Source: CAIWHR01 sp963734085 (GTDB lineage: Bacteria > Pseudomonadota > Gammaproteobacteria > Burkholderiales > Casimicrobiaceae). Taken from it: 64,000 nucleotides of DNA. Made by a program: the position numbers and the translations under genes. Below, one piece after another: positions 25,226-33,540 of this stretch. Below the pieces are notes generated by a model. It was not told where the DNA came from, did no database searches, and worked only from the letters and a program-made list of their open reading frames with translations. The stretch lies in assembly GCA_963734085.1 (NCBI GenBank), contig CAVTFT010000017.1, positions 434,001 to 498,000 of the forward strand, read 5' to 3'. Each line of letters starts with the position of its first letter. Position 1 is the stretch's first letter.

Positions 25226-27181
25226 CTACCGCGAGGATGACAGCTTCGCCGACGGTGAGGGGATCTTGGCCTGCACGTTGTCTTGCGCTTCCTGCATCAG
25301 CGCACGGCAGTCGGCGTCGGCAGCGCCTCCGACGTCGATCAGCGGCAGCAGCGCCGCGAGCGGGGTGAGCGCCGCACCCAGTGCCACCGACGTGCCGACG
25401 CGCGCCGCGATTGGACCCGTGGCGGGCCGCACCTGCGGCGCCTTGAACGTGCCATTGATGACGATCGGGCCGCGCAACGCTAGCACGCTCGGGCGCTTGG
25501 ATTGCGCCTTGAGCGTCAGGTCGTAGCGCTCGCTTGCGAAGTCGACGCTGCCCTCGCCCAGGATCTTTTCCTTTTCGGTATCCATGACGAGGCTGCGGGC
25601 GACAAGGGTTCCGTCCTTGGCGGCAATGTCCGCGACGACGCAGCGAATCGGCGTATTCGTGTCGCCGCCCATCAGCAGCGGTGCCGCCCGCGCGAGGTCC
25701 AGATTAGTGAGAACGACGGCGAGCTCGCTTGCTTCACCGCCCCAGCTGATGACCGCGGCGTCGCCGTTGCTCGACGCGAGCATGTCCGCGATCGAATTGC
25801 CCGTCGCGGTGAAGCGGGCGCGGCCGCTGGCCTTGCCGGCGCTGCCCTTCGGCGGCTTGAGCGCGGGCAGGATCTCCTTCAATTCGACGCTGCGGACGGT
25901 GATGTCGCCCTTGGTCTTGATGAGCTTGTCGCGCGCATCGAGCGTGAGCGTCGAGGCGACGTGACCGCCGGCGATGCCGAAATCGAGCGGCTGCAAGGTG
26001 AGAACGCCGTCCTGCAGTTCGAGCGTCGCGGTCATGTCGTCGAGCGGCAGGTTCGACGCGATGAAGCGCTTGCCCTTGAAGCGGATCTTGGCGTCGACCG
26101 AGCGAACGTGGCTTGGGTCGTAGGGGTGCGTGGGCAGCGCGCGCTCGGAACGCTCCCGTTTGATGACGTCCTTGTCTTGCGCAGCGGTTCGCGCGCTCGG
26201 CGGCTCCTGCGCCGGTGGCAGCCCGACGAGACCGCCCAGGTCCTTGTAATCGAGCCGCGTCGAGACGAGGTCGGCGTCGACAAGAGGTTTCGGCCGGCCG
26301 ACGTCCAGCGCGAAATTGCCGGCGAGGTCGCTCTCGCCAACCTTGCCGGTGAAAGCGTGGAACGTCCATACCTTGCCGGCGTGCTGCAGTTGCCCGTGCA
26401 GTCGATACTGCGGCGTCCACGGAAACGGTACGGGAACGATCGGATAGAGCTGCGACAGGTCGCGACCCTGCAGCGTCAGCGTTCCGTCGAGGTTGTCGAG
26501 CCGCTGGGGCACGACCGTCCCGTCGAACCGGGCGCGCGTATCGCCCGATTGCATCCGGGCGTTGAGCCGATAAGGACGCTCGCCCTCTTCGAGCGCGAGC
26601 AGCGATGCAGCGTCGCCCTCGACGGTAAGCGGCTGGTCGCGCACTCGGCCCCCGCCCGAGAAATGCACCGGCGTAGGCCCGCCTGCGGATGCTGCGGATG
26701 CTGCAACGTTGAGGGTGACGTCGGTGGCGGCGTCCGAATTGAGGTAACGAACGATGCCATCCTCGATCGTCAATCGGCCCGCCCGCGGCGGCTCCGCCGG
26801 CTGCGCGAATTCCCAGTTGCCGTGTCCGGCGGCGTCACGCTCGAGCAGCAGACGCGGCCGAACCAGCGTCAACTCCGGCAACGAAACGGGGCCGTCGAGG
26901 AACGAAAGCGGGTCGATGCGAACGGCGATGCGCTGCGCGCCGGCCATCACCGGTTCTTCCGACCCGGCCACGTTGCCGAGCGTCACGGCGTCGACGGAAA
27001 CGAGCGGCTGTCGGGACAATTCGACATGCAGATCGCCGGCGATGGCAACGGGTCGCCCCAATCGCGCGCTCATGTAGGACGCGAGCGGAGCGCGCAGCCA
27101 GTTCCACTCGAAGAAGGCGATGGCGATTGCCGCAACCGCCACGACCATGACGGGTATCCAGACTTTTTTCGGAACGCGCAT
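25226..27181 (-). CDS. AsmA-family envelope protein
   Basis: A 651-aa inner-membrane-anchored protein with a large periplasmic part. The ATG at 27181 places a basic patch (MRVPKK) directly before the transmembrane segment (VWIPVMVVAVAAIAIAFFEW). A frame from 27274 adds 31 residues and cannot be excluded. Family features are LRAPLASYMSARLGRPVAIA near the N-terminus and the C-terminal AsmA domain with repeated beta strands (GSAGKASGRARFTATGNSI; LALRGPIVINGTFKAPQVRP). AsmA relatives are thought to move lipids between the membranes. Confidence 0.85.
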   Translation of the reverse strand: MRVPKKVWIPVMVVAVAAIAIAFFEWNWLRAPLASYMSARLGRPVAIAGDLHVELSRQPLVSVDAVTLGNVAGSEEPVMAGAQRIAVRIDPLSFLDGPVSLPELTLVRPRLLLERDAAGHGNWEFAQPAEPPRAGRLTIEDGIVRYLNSDAATDVTLNVAASAASAGGPTPVHFSGGGRVRDQPLTVEGDAASLLALEEGERPYRLNARMQSGDTRARFDGTVVPQRLDNLDGTLTLQGRDLSQLYPIVPVPFPWTPQYRLHGQLQHAGKVWTFHAFTGKVGESDLAGNFALDVGRPKPLVDADLVSTRLDYKDLGGLVGLPPAQEPPSARTAAQDKDVIKRERSERALPTHPYDPSHVRSVDAKIRFKGKRFIASNLPLDDMTATLELQDGVLTLQPLDFGIAGGHVASTLTLDARDKLIKTKGDITVRSVELKEILPALKPPKGSAGKASGRARFTATGNSIADMLASSNGDAAVISWGGEASELAVVLTNLDLARAAPLLMGGDTNTPIRCVVADIAAKDGTLVARSLVMDTEKEKILGEGSVDFASERYDLTLKAQSKRPSVLALRGPIVINGTFKAPQVRPATGPIAARVGTSVALGAALTPLAALLPLIDVGGAADADCRALMQEAQDNVQAKIPSPSAKLSSSR

Positions 27182-27337
27182 GCGTGCTCGCACCTTTTCC
27201 GGCGGGTCACGAGGTTGGAACGCGAGCTTCCACGGGAAGTTCGGTTCCGCGCGGCGCGAAAATTTGTAGGACAACTACCTGCACATTCCCTGGCGTGGTA
27301 GCATTTTCGCCCGCAAGGGGCTGACGGGGGTTCAGGG

Positions 27338-27664
27338 ATGGATCAGCGGTTCGATTGGATCGCGCGGAACGGCGTGTTTGCAGCGGTACTGTTTTTCGCC
27401 ATTGTCGAGCACGTCGGCTGGCTCGAATATGTGATCGCGGCGTTCATCTGGTGGACGCTCGTCGCCAGCGTATGGACGATTCCCGGAAGCACGGCATCCC
27501 GGCGCCTCGCGCCCGACGCGGTTCCGCAGGTTGCTGTGCTCGCGTTCGATCTCGCCGTGCTTGCGTCGATGTTCCTCGCGCACTGGTACTGGACCGTGTT
27601 TGCCTTCGCGGTCTCGCGCGGCTACATCGCGCTCGTCGCGGCGCGCGCGACCATCAAGCCGTAA
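27338..27664 (+). CDS. Small multi-pass membrane protein
   Basis: A 108-aa protein with about three hydrophobic segments (GVFAAVLFFAIVEHV; WLEYVIAAFIWWTLVASVW; VAVLAFDLAVLASMFLAHWY). It diverges from the AsmA gene and converges with the TetR gene (3 bases apart). A GGGGG-containing site lies before the ATG. No family recognised. Confidence 0.65.
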   Translation: MDQRFDWIARNGVFAAVLFFAIVEHVGWLEYVIAAFIWWTLVASVWTIPGSTASRRLAPDAVPQVAVLAFDLAVLASMFLAHWYWTVFAFAVSRGYIALVAARATIKP

Positions 27665-27667
27665 TCG

Positions 27668-28387
27668 TCACATCGCCGCGCGCGTCCAGCCGCGGCAGCC
27701 GTTCAGGAACAGATTGACGACGTCGCGCGCCCACGCGTCGGGTGGGTCGGTGCGAAGCGGCGTCGCAAGTCCCATCGCGCGACGCTGCGGCAGCGCCATC
27801 ACCATGTAGAGAAACTGCCCGGCGGCGAATGTCGGGTTGTCGATCGTGAGGTTTCCGGCGCGTGCTTCGCGATGGAGCACGCCGGCGATGAGGCGGATCG
27901 CTTCCTCGATCGACCCTTCCTGGGTGACGGCGGCGACGAGCTGCGGGAATCGCGCCGATTCCGCGACGACCAATCGATGCAGCGCAATCGCCTGCGGCGA
28001 CGTCGCCGCGCGCAGGATGAGTCCCGCGATCCGCAGCAGCGTTTCCTCGAGATTGGCGCCCACGAGCAACGGCAGATCGGCGGGCGGACGCAGCCCATCG
28101 ATGATCCGATGGACGACGGCGCCAAAAAGTGCCGGCTTGTCTTCGAAGCGGTGGTAGAACGTGCGCTTCGAAATTCGCGCCTGGCGCGCGACCGCCTCGA
28201 TGCTCGTCGCGCCATAGCCGTGCGTCAGAAACAAGTGCGTCGCAGCGTCGAGAATCCGCTCGCGTAGTTGTTCCGATTGCGTCCGCGACGGTCGGCCGCC
28301 GCGGCGTGATGTGGCGCCGGCAGCGGCGCCAGCCGCGCTGTCGTCATCTCCTGGCGATGCCGAACTGCCGGGTGCCGACAGCGTCAT
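27668..28387 (-). CDS. TetR-family transcriptional regulator
   Basis: A 239-aa regulator. A Ser/Ala-rich N-terminal extension of about 30 residues precedes the classical TetR HTH (LRERILDAATHLFLTHGYGA, then TSIEAVARQARISKRTFYHR). The C-terminal ligand domain resembles the AefR/TetR_C type (VVAESARFPQLVAAVTQEG). It starts 12 bases after the stop of the GY-rich gene, so the two are probably co-transcribed. Ligand and targets are unknown. Confidence 0.9.
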   Translation of the reverse strand: MTLSAPGSSASPGDDDSAAGAAAGATSRRGGRPSRTQSEQLRERILDAATHLFLTHGYGATSIEAVARQARISKRTFYHRFEDKPALFGAVVHRIIDGLRPPADLPLLVGANLEETLLRIAGLILRAATSPQAIALHRLVVAESARFPQLVAAVTQEGSIEEAIRLIAGVLHREARAGNLTIDNPTFAAGQFLYMVMALPQRRAMGLATPLRTDPPDAWARDVVNLFLNGCRGWTRAAM

Positions 28388-28399
28388 CCCGCGACGCGA

Positions 28400-29023
28400 T
28401 CAATTTCCGTAGTTGTAGGCAGGCGGCGGGTTGTAGTAGACGCGCGCCGGCGGCGCGTTATACGCCGGAGCTGGAGCGTAGTAAGCCTGCTGCGGCGCGT
28501 AGTTGGCGCGAGCCGGCGGTGCGTAATTCGCGGGCGCGGCGGGGGCGTCGTAGTACGCGGGCGCGGGCCCGTTGTTGTAATACGCCGGTGCGGGCGCGTT
28601 GTAATACGCGGGTGCCGGCGCGTTGTAGTACGCCGGGGCTGCGGGCGCGCTGTAATAGGCGGGCGGCGCCGAGTACGACACCGGAGGCGGCGCATACGCC
28701 GGCGCGGGTCCGTAGTAGGGCGCGTTCGCAGCGGCTGCGGCGATGGCGATCGGCGCCGTGACGATTGCAGCCGCCGTGCCGACGACCGCCGCAGCCAGCC
28801 CGGCGATGGGCCAGCCGTAGCCGTAGCCATGCCCGTAATAGCCGCCGTGGCCGTAGCCGCCATGGCCATAGCCGCCGTGTCCCCACGATGCATGTCCGCC
28901 ATGACCCCATTGCCCGCCGTGGCCCCAATGGCCTCCCCGATCGGCGAATGCCGGGGACAGCGGCGCGAGCGCGAGCGCGGCGCCAATGAGACTGCCGAGT
29001 GCAACGGTTCTGGGCTTGGTCAT
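28400..29023 (-). CDS. Secreted Gly/His/Tyr-repeat protein
   Basis: A 207-aa exported protein with a signal peptide (ALGSLIGAALALAPLSPAFA). The mature region is of low complexity: HGG/GYGHGG repeats (about residues 29-70), a hydrophobic Ala-rich stretch (about 72-100), then tandem APAYYNAP-type repeats to the end. His-rich repeats could bind metal and Tyr/Pro repeats suggest an extended surface or cell-wall-like polypeptide. A GAGGA site precedes the ATG. The frame is open far upstream (to 31219), but that is an antisense artefact of the kinase region. Confidence 0.7.
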   Translation of the reverse strand: MTKPRTVALGSLIGAALALAPLSPAFADRGGHWGHGGQWGHGGHASWGHGGYGHGGYGHGGYYGHGYGYGWPIAGLAAAVVGTAAAIVTAPIAIAAAAANAPYYGPAPAYAPPPVSYSAPPAYYSAPAAPAYYNAPAPAYYNAPAPAYYNNGPAPAYYDAPAAPANYAPPARANYAPQQAYYAPAPAYNAPPARVYYNPPPAYNYGN

Positions 29024-29187
29024 CGCGAAGTCCTCGAGAGTGGCGGGACGAGCTGGATCGACATGGCACGCTAGCACGTTTCGTAACGCAACGCAACCGT
29101 ATCGTTTCGTAGACTTCGGCGCCGATTTCCGGGGAGGAGCGCTGGCCCTTAGCCGGCGCGGCCCCTGTCGAGGGCGGGGAGGCCCCC

Positions 29188-30639
29188 TCAGATCTCGTCG
29201 AATCCCAGCTCGCGCAAGAAAGCCCGGCGGTCCTGCGTTCCGATATGGCCGGCGACGATCCGGATGAAATCCTCCGGGCTCTTGGCCTGCTGGACCGCCC
29301 TTTTCGCGACAACCTTCGCGATGGGCCCGAGGTAGACGGCAAGACGCGCAGTCGTCGCGTCGACGAAGGCCTGTTCCAGCGGCCGCGGTTGCGCGTGCGT
29401 GCCGGAGCCCGTCGTTCGCGTTCGATCCGGCGACGAGCGGACCGTGTGGCTCGCGATGCTGCCCGTGCGGCCGCCGGTGGTCGCATGGCCGCCGGTGGTC
29501 GCATGGCCGCCGGTGCGCAAGCCGGCCTGCGCCTTCGCAACGCTCGCTTCGGTGACGTGCGACTCCGCGGCAAACGCCATCCGCTGCTGCGGATCGCCGA
29601 TGTTCGACGCCAGGATCGAATAAAGCTGACCGACGTCGGTGGCCTGCGTCGCGGCCTTGCGCACGAGCACCTTGGCCAGCGGTCCCACGAAGCGGGCAAG
29701 CTGTCGTTCCACAGTGGTCAGCAGCACGTCGTCCCACACGATGCCCTCCCGCGGCGGCAGTTCGACATTGGCGAGATTCAGCAGCGTCGTCTCGGCGTCG
29801 CCGCCTGCCGGTGCCACAGCGCCCGCCGTCCGCAGCAGCGCATCCTGGAATTCGCGCGCGGTCTGGAAGCGATCCTCCGGCGACTTGGCGAGCGCCTTCA
29901 GGAAAACGTCGTCGACGGCGGGCGGAAACGGAAGGTCCGAGAGCTCCGACGGAGGACGCGGCTCGACATGGCAGATCTGGAGCATCAGCGCCTCCATCGT
30001 GCCGGTGAACGGGCGGCGTCCGACGAGCAGCTCGTAGAACACGACGGCGGCGCTGAAGAGGTCCGAGCGATGATCGCTCGGCTTGCCGAGGCACTGTTCC
30101 GGCGACATGTACGCGGGCGTGCCGAGCACGGTGCCGTCGAGCGTGAGCTCGGACGTGTCGATCCGCGCGATCCCGAAATCGGCGATCTTCAGCACGCCGC
30201 TCGTCGTCATGATGAGATTCGACGGCTTGATGTCGCGGTGGACGACGCCGCGCGAATGCGCGAAGTCGAGCGCGCCCAGGAGCTGGCGCATGATGTTGAC
30301 GACGTGGCCGAACTCGAAGCGGGCCTTGCGCTCGAGGTATTCGCGCAGGCCCGTGCCCTCGACGAATTCCATCGCAATGTACGCGACGGTTTCGTCCTCG
30401 CCGTATTCGTAGATGGCGACGATGTTCGGATGATGCAGACGGCCGACGGCGCGCGCCTCGTTCTTGAAGCGTGCCGTGTATTGCGCCGCGAGCACCGGAT
30501 CGAGCACATCTTTGCGCACCGTCTTGATCGCAACGGTGCGCTGGATGTGCGGGTCGTAGGCCCGGTAGACGACGCCCATCGCGCCCCGGCCGAGGACGGT
30601 CTGAATTTCGTACTTGCCGAGTTGGGTCGGGTCGGCCAT
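29188..30639 (-). CDS. Hanks-type Ser/Thr protein kinase with duplicated C-terminal domain
   Basis: A 483-aa soluble kinase. The catalytic domain (about residues 8-270) has the Gly loop VLGRGAMGVVYRAY, the VAIK lysine, HRDIKPSN, ADFGIA and GTPAYMSPEQ, so all key residues are present. The C-terminus holds two related modules of about 50 residues: VERQLARFVGPLAKVLVRKA and TTARLAVYLGPIAKVVAKRA with their following helices, like the duplicated domain found on some bacterial kinases. Between them lies a TGGHAT repeat linker. It is third in an operon with the DUF3365 sensor and the FecR-like protein. Confidence 0.9.
   Translation of the reverse strand: MADPTQLGKYEIQTVLGRGAMGVVYRAYDPHIQRTVAIKTVRKDVLDPVLAAQYTARFKNEARAVGRLHHPNIVAIYEYGEDETVAYIAMEFVEGTGLREYLERKARFEFGHVVNIMRQLLGALDFAHSRGVVHRDIKPSNLIMTTSGVLKIADFGIARIDTSELTLDGTVLGTPAYMSPEQCLGKPSDHRSDLFSAAVVFYELLVGRRPFTGTMEALMLQICHVEPRPPSELSDLPFPPAVDDVFLKALAKSPEDRFQTAREFQDALLRTAGAVAPAGGDAETTLLNLANVELPPREGIVWDDVLLTTVERQLARFVGPLAKVLVRKAATQATDVGQLYSILASNIGDPQQRMAFAAESHVTEASVAKAQAGLRTGGHATTGGHATTGGRTGSIASHTVRSSPDRTRTTGSGTHAQPRPLEQAFVDATTARLAVYLGPIAKVVAKRAVQQAKSPEDFIRIVAGHIGTQDRRAFLRELGFDEI
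29469..29515. repeat. 18-bp tandem repeat inside the kinase gene
   Basis: The unit GGCCGCCGGTGGTCGCAT occurs 2.6 times in direct succession and encodes the TGGHAT linker of the kinase. Because the unit length is a multiple of three, copy-number change would keep the frame. Confidence 0.9.
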
Positions 30640-30687
30640 GGGTTGGTCTGCGGAAAACGATGCCGGGGGATGCGCGACGGCGTCGGG

Positions 30688-31560
30688 TCAGCCCTCCAGC
30701 ATCTTCATCGCCTGCACGAGGCTCGTCTTCATCCGGCCGAGCGCCTCGGTCAGCACGCCGATCTCGTCCTTGCTGCGGGTGCGGAAGTCGCCCGCTTCGA
30801 GGTTGCCGAGGCTCACCTGGTCGGCGATCGCCGAGAGCTTGGTCACGCGCCGGATCACGATCGTATGCAGCATCACGTTGAGCAGCACGAACGCGGCGAG
30901 AAAGACCGCGGCGAGCGACAGCATGAACGTCCGGAACGCGTCGTTGGCCCGCGCGATCGGCACCGACATCGGGACCGACACCACCTGGGCCCCGATCACT
31001 TCGTTGAATTTCCAGCCGAAGCCGTTGCCGCCGCCATACAGATCGAGCATCGTCTTCGGCGCGACGTCGGCCGTGCTGTGGCAGACCAGGCACGCGGCGT
31101 TCTTGATCTGGATCGGCCGGGCGAGGTAGAGCGAGCGCCCCGTGGGCGTGTCGCGCTCGCCGATCACTTCGGCCGTTTCGGGCGCGCCCCGGAAGATCTG
31201 CACGACGTCGGATTCCCAATCGGTGGCGCGGTCGCGCAGGTTGGTCGGGTTGAGCGTCGCCTCCTTGTACGCATAATCCTTGTGCGTCTTGCGCACGTCG
31301 TTGAATTGCTCGGTCGCTGCGTACGCGGGCACGGTCTGCGGCAGGAACACGTACTTGAGCTGCGTCTCGAGCAGCGGCTTCACCTGGGTGTTCGTATAGG
31401 TGCGCGCCGCAAGCGCAGCTTCCATCATCAGGCGCGCGTTCTGTAGGATCTCCTCGCGCGCGTTGGCCTGCAACATCCGGTAGGAGACTAAACCCGAGAT
31501 CCCGAAGCCGAGGATGAAGATCCCCAGCAGCACCAGATTGAATTTCCAGATCAGCTTCAC
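30688..31560 (-). CDS. Membrane heme sensor (DUF3365/Tll0287-like) with HAMP domain
   Basis: A 290-aa protein starting at GTG (31560) with AAGGAG 7 bases upstream; the ATG at 31686 would overlap the preceding gene. Transmembrane segment 1 is near residues 7-27. The periplasmic DUF3365 domain contains one c-type heme site (CLVCHS). A second transmembrane segment (about 220-245) leads into a HAMP linker (VIRRVTKLSAIADQVSLGNL) and a short coil. There is no output domain of its own, so it probably signals to the co-transcribed kinase 48 bases downstream. Confidence 0.8.
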   Translation of the reverse strand: MKLIWKFNLVLLGIFILGFGISGLVSYRMLQANAREEILQNARLMMEAALAARTYTNTQVKPLLETQLKYVFLPQTVPAYAATEQFNDVRKTHKDYAYKEATLNPTNLRDRATDWESDVVQIFRGAPETAEVIGERDTPTGRSLYLARPIQIKNAACLVCHSTADVAPKTMLDLYGGGNGFGWKFNEVIGAQVVSVPMSVPIARANDAFRTFMLSLAAVFLAAFVLLNVMLHTIVIRRVTKLSAIADQVSLGNLEAGDFRTRSKDEIGVLTEALGRMKTSLVQAMKMLEG

Positions 31561-31600
31561 GGTGTGCTCCTTGAAAACAGGGACGTCCTGACTGCGCGCG

Positions 31601-32464
31601 TCATTTGGCTTCCGCCGGTACTTTCGGCAGGTATTTCTCCGGATGGAGGATGCGGTCCCACTCCGGATACCGCGCGATGTGCGCATCGACCGCGGCGCGG
31701 AATTCGCGGTCGCGAAGCCGCGGCGTGAACTGCTTCAGAAAGGTCCGGCGATACGGACCGTTGAGCCAGTACTCCGCCTCGGCATACGTGATTTCCTGCT
31801 CCGCCACGAGCGTTGCCGCGGTCTTGTACCGGCCGGCAAGGCTCGGCAGCGGGTCCTGCATCGGGCGGGGCATCGCGGCGACAAACGGCTGGGGCGCGTG
31901 CCGCTCGGCCCGGAACGGCCGATCGCGGGAGCGACCGCGGTATTCGCCGGCCGTCGCGTCCGCGGTCGGACCGGGCTTACCGCCCGCCTCGAGGGGCGCA
32001 AACTTCGCCGTACCCGATTCCACGAAGAACTCGCTCGCCTCCGGTGTCGCGTGAACGACCACGATCGCCTCGGTCGCGTTCAGGAACGCGCCGGCGAACT
32101 CGACCCGAACGCCCGTGGCGGGCGCCTTGGCGACGAGCTTCAACCATCCGTTCGCGAGGTCGAGATCGATCGGGCCGGTCACCTTGTCTCCGGCGATCGG
32201 CAGCGATGCGGCATAGAGCGTCGCCGGGCCGCTTACGTAAAACGTGCCGCCGGCGGCAAGCTCGACCAGGACCTGTGCCGCGTCGCCCGCGTTGATGACG
32301 TCCCCCTGCCGGACGCGGGCGCCCGGAACCAGCTTGTACCACGTCGTGTCGCGCAGCAGGCGCACGCGGCCGTCGACGATCGTGGCGATCCCGGCGTCCG
32401 CCGCCTGCCCGGAAGCAGGAGCCATCGCCAGCCACAACATCAAGCAAAAAAGGGCGTATCTCAC
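31601..32464 (-). CDS. Exported FecR-like domain protein
   Basis: A 287-aa protein. The GTG at 32464 is chosen because it yields a complete signal peptide (VRYALFCLMLWLAMAPASGQA); no strong ribosome site is seen, and longer frames bury the signal. The mature N-terminus is a FecR-like beta domain (IVDGRVRLLRDTTWYKLVPG, then GDVINAGDAAQVLVELAAGG). The C-terminal 100 residues (Arg/Tyr-rich, YPEWDRILHPEKYLPKV) are unassigned. It is first in the operon with the heme sensor and kinase. Confidence 0.7.
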   Translation of the reverse strand: MRYALFCLMLWLAMAPASGQAADAGIATIVDGRVRLLRDTTWYKLVPGARVRQGDVINAGDAAQVLVELAAGGTFYVSGPATLYAASLPIAGDKVTGPIDLDLANGWLKLVAKAPATGVRVEFAGAFLNATEAIVVVHATPEASEFFVESGTAKFAPLEAGGKPGPTADATAGEYRGRSRDRPFRAERHAPQPFVAAMPRPMQDPLPSLAGRYKTAATLVAEQEITYAEAEYWLNGPYRRTFLKQFTPRLRDREFRAAVDAHIARYPEWDRILHPEKYLPKVPAEAK

Positions 32465-32631
32465 GGGAGGCCCCGACGACGCGCGAGCGGTATCGACGAC
32501 GGGCGATACTAGGCCGCGCCGGTGGCGCGCGTCAACGCGAATACTCGACACCGAACGTGCCGAGCGCCCGGTGCCGCCATACCGCCGCCGGGGCTCTATA
32601 CTCCGCACATGGCAATCTCCCCGCCCTGGCC

Positions 32632-33519
32632 GTGAACACGAACGCAACGGAGGTCGCGGTGCTGTTCGCCGACGTGAGCGGCAGCTCGCGGCTGTACGAA
32701 GCGCTCGGCGACGCCGAGGCGCTCGCCACGATCGATCGCTGCCTGTCGCTGATCCGGCACGTGTGCGAGGACCACGGCGGCCGCGTGGTCAAGACGATCG
32801 GCGACGAGGCGATGGCGGTCTTCCCCGGCGTGAACCAGGCGGCGCAGGCGGCAACCGCGATGCAGCAGACGATCTCCGGCGAGCCGCCGGTGGGGCGCTC
32901 GAGGCTTGCCATCCGCGTCGGCTTCCACTACGGCCCGGCGATCGAAGCCGACGGCGACGTGTTCGGCGATTCCGTCAACGTCGCCGCCCGGATGGTCGCG
33001 CTCGCCAAAGGGGCGCAGGTGATCCTGTCCGCGCAGACCGCGCAGTCGCTTGCCCCGTGGCTGCGCACGCGCGTCCGCGAAGTCGACGTCCTGACGGTCA
33101 AGGGCAAGCTCAAGGACATCGGCATCTTCGAGCTCAACTGGCAGGAGACCGAGGACGAGCTCACGCAGATCAGGACGCGCGTGAAGCTTGCGCCGGCGCG
33201 CATCCGGCTGCGTCACGGCGGCCACGAATTCGAGCTCACCGACACCGACGCGGCGTTGAGCCTGGGCCGGGAAGCGCAGAACGACGTGGTGATCGCCGAT
33301 CGGATGGCCTCGCGCGTGCACGCGCGGATCGAGCGCCGCCGCGACAAGTTCGTGCTGATCGATCAGAGCTCGAACGGAACGTACGTGATGATCGAGGGCG
33401 AGGCCGAGATCCACCTCCGGCGCGAGGAGCTGACGCTGCGCGGGCGCGGCCACATCAGCTTCGGGCACGCGTACGAGGACGACCCGGCGGAAGTGCTCGA
33501 GTTTTCGTGCGTGGGCTGA
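32632..33519 (+). CDS. Class III nucleotide cyclase fused to an FHA domain
   Basis: A 295-aa soluble protein. The cyclase domain (about residues 8-185) shows both metal-binding Asp (FADVSGS, Asp14; IGDEAMAVF, Asp58) and the transition-state box GDSVNVAARM. The FHA domain (about 205-290) carries the phosphothreonine pocket LSLGREAQNDVVI, RMASRVHARI and SSNGTYV. The GTG start is likely (VNTNATEVAVLF); an 8-codon frame starting at 32609 ends overlapping it. It is divergent from the kinase operon, and the FHA module could read the kinase's phosphorylated products. Confidence 0.85.
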   Translation: MNTNATEVAVLFADVSGSSRLYEALGDAEALATIDRCLSLIRHVCEDHGGRVVKTIGDEAMAVFPGVNQAAQAATAMQQTISGEPPVGRSRLAIRVGFHYGPAIEADGDVFGDSVNVAARMVALAKGAQVILSAQTAQSLAPWLRTRVREVDVLTVKGKLKDIGIFELNWQETEDELTQIRTRVKLAPARIRLRHGGHEFELTDTDAALSLGREAQNDVVIADRMASRVHARIERRRDKFVLIDQSSNGTYVMIEGEAEIHLRREELTLRGRGHISFGHAYEDDPAEVLEFSCVG

Positions 33520-33540
33520 AGCGCCGCGCCGGCGCGTGAA

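Noticed and set aside
28400..31219. 939-aa minus-strand frame ending in the GY-rich protein
   Set aside because: Only the last 207 codons have a signal peptide and ribosome site; the rest is an off-frame reading of the kinase region.
29245..31446. 733-aa plus-strand open frame
   Set aside because: It is antisense to the kinase and heme-sensor genes, Arg/Ala/Asp-rich, without family features; a common artefact of high-GC third positions.
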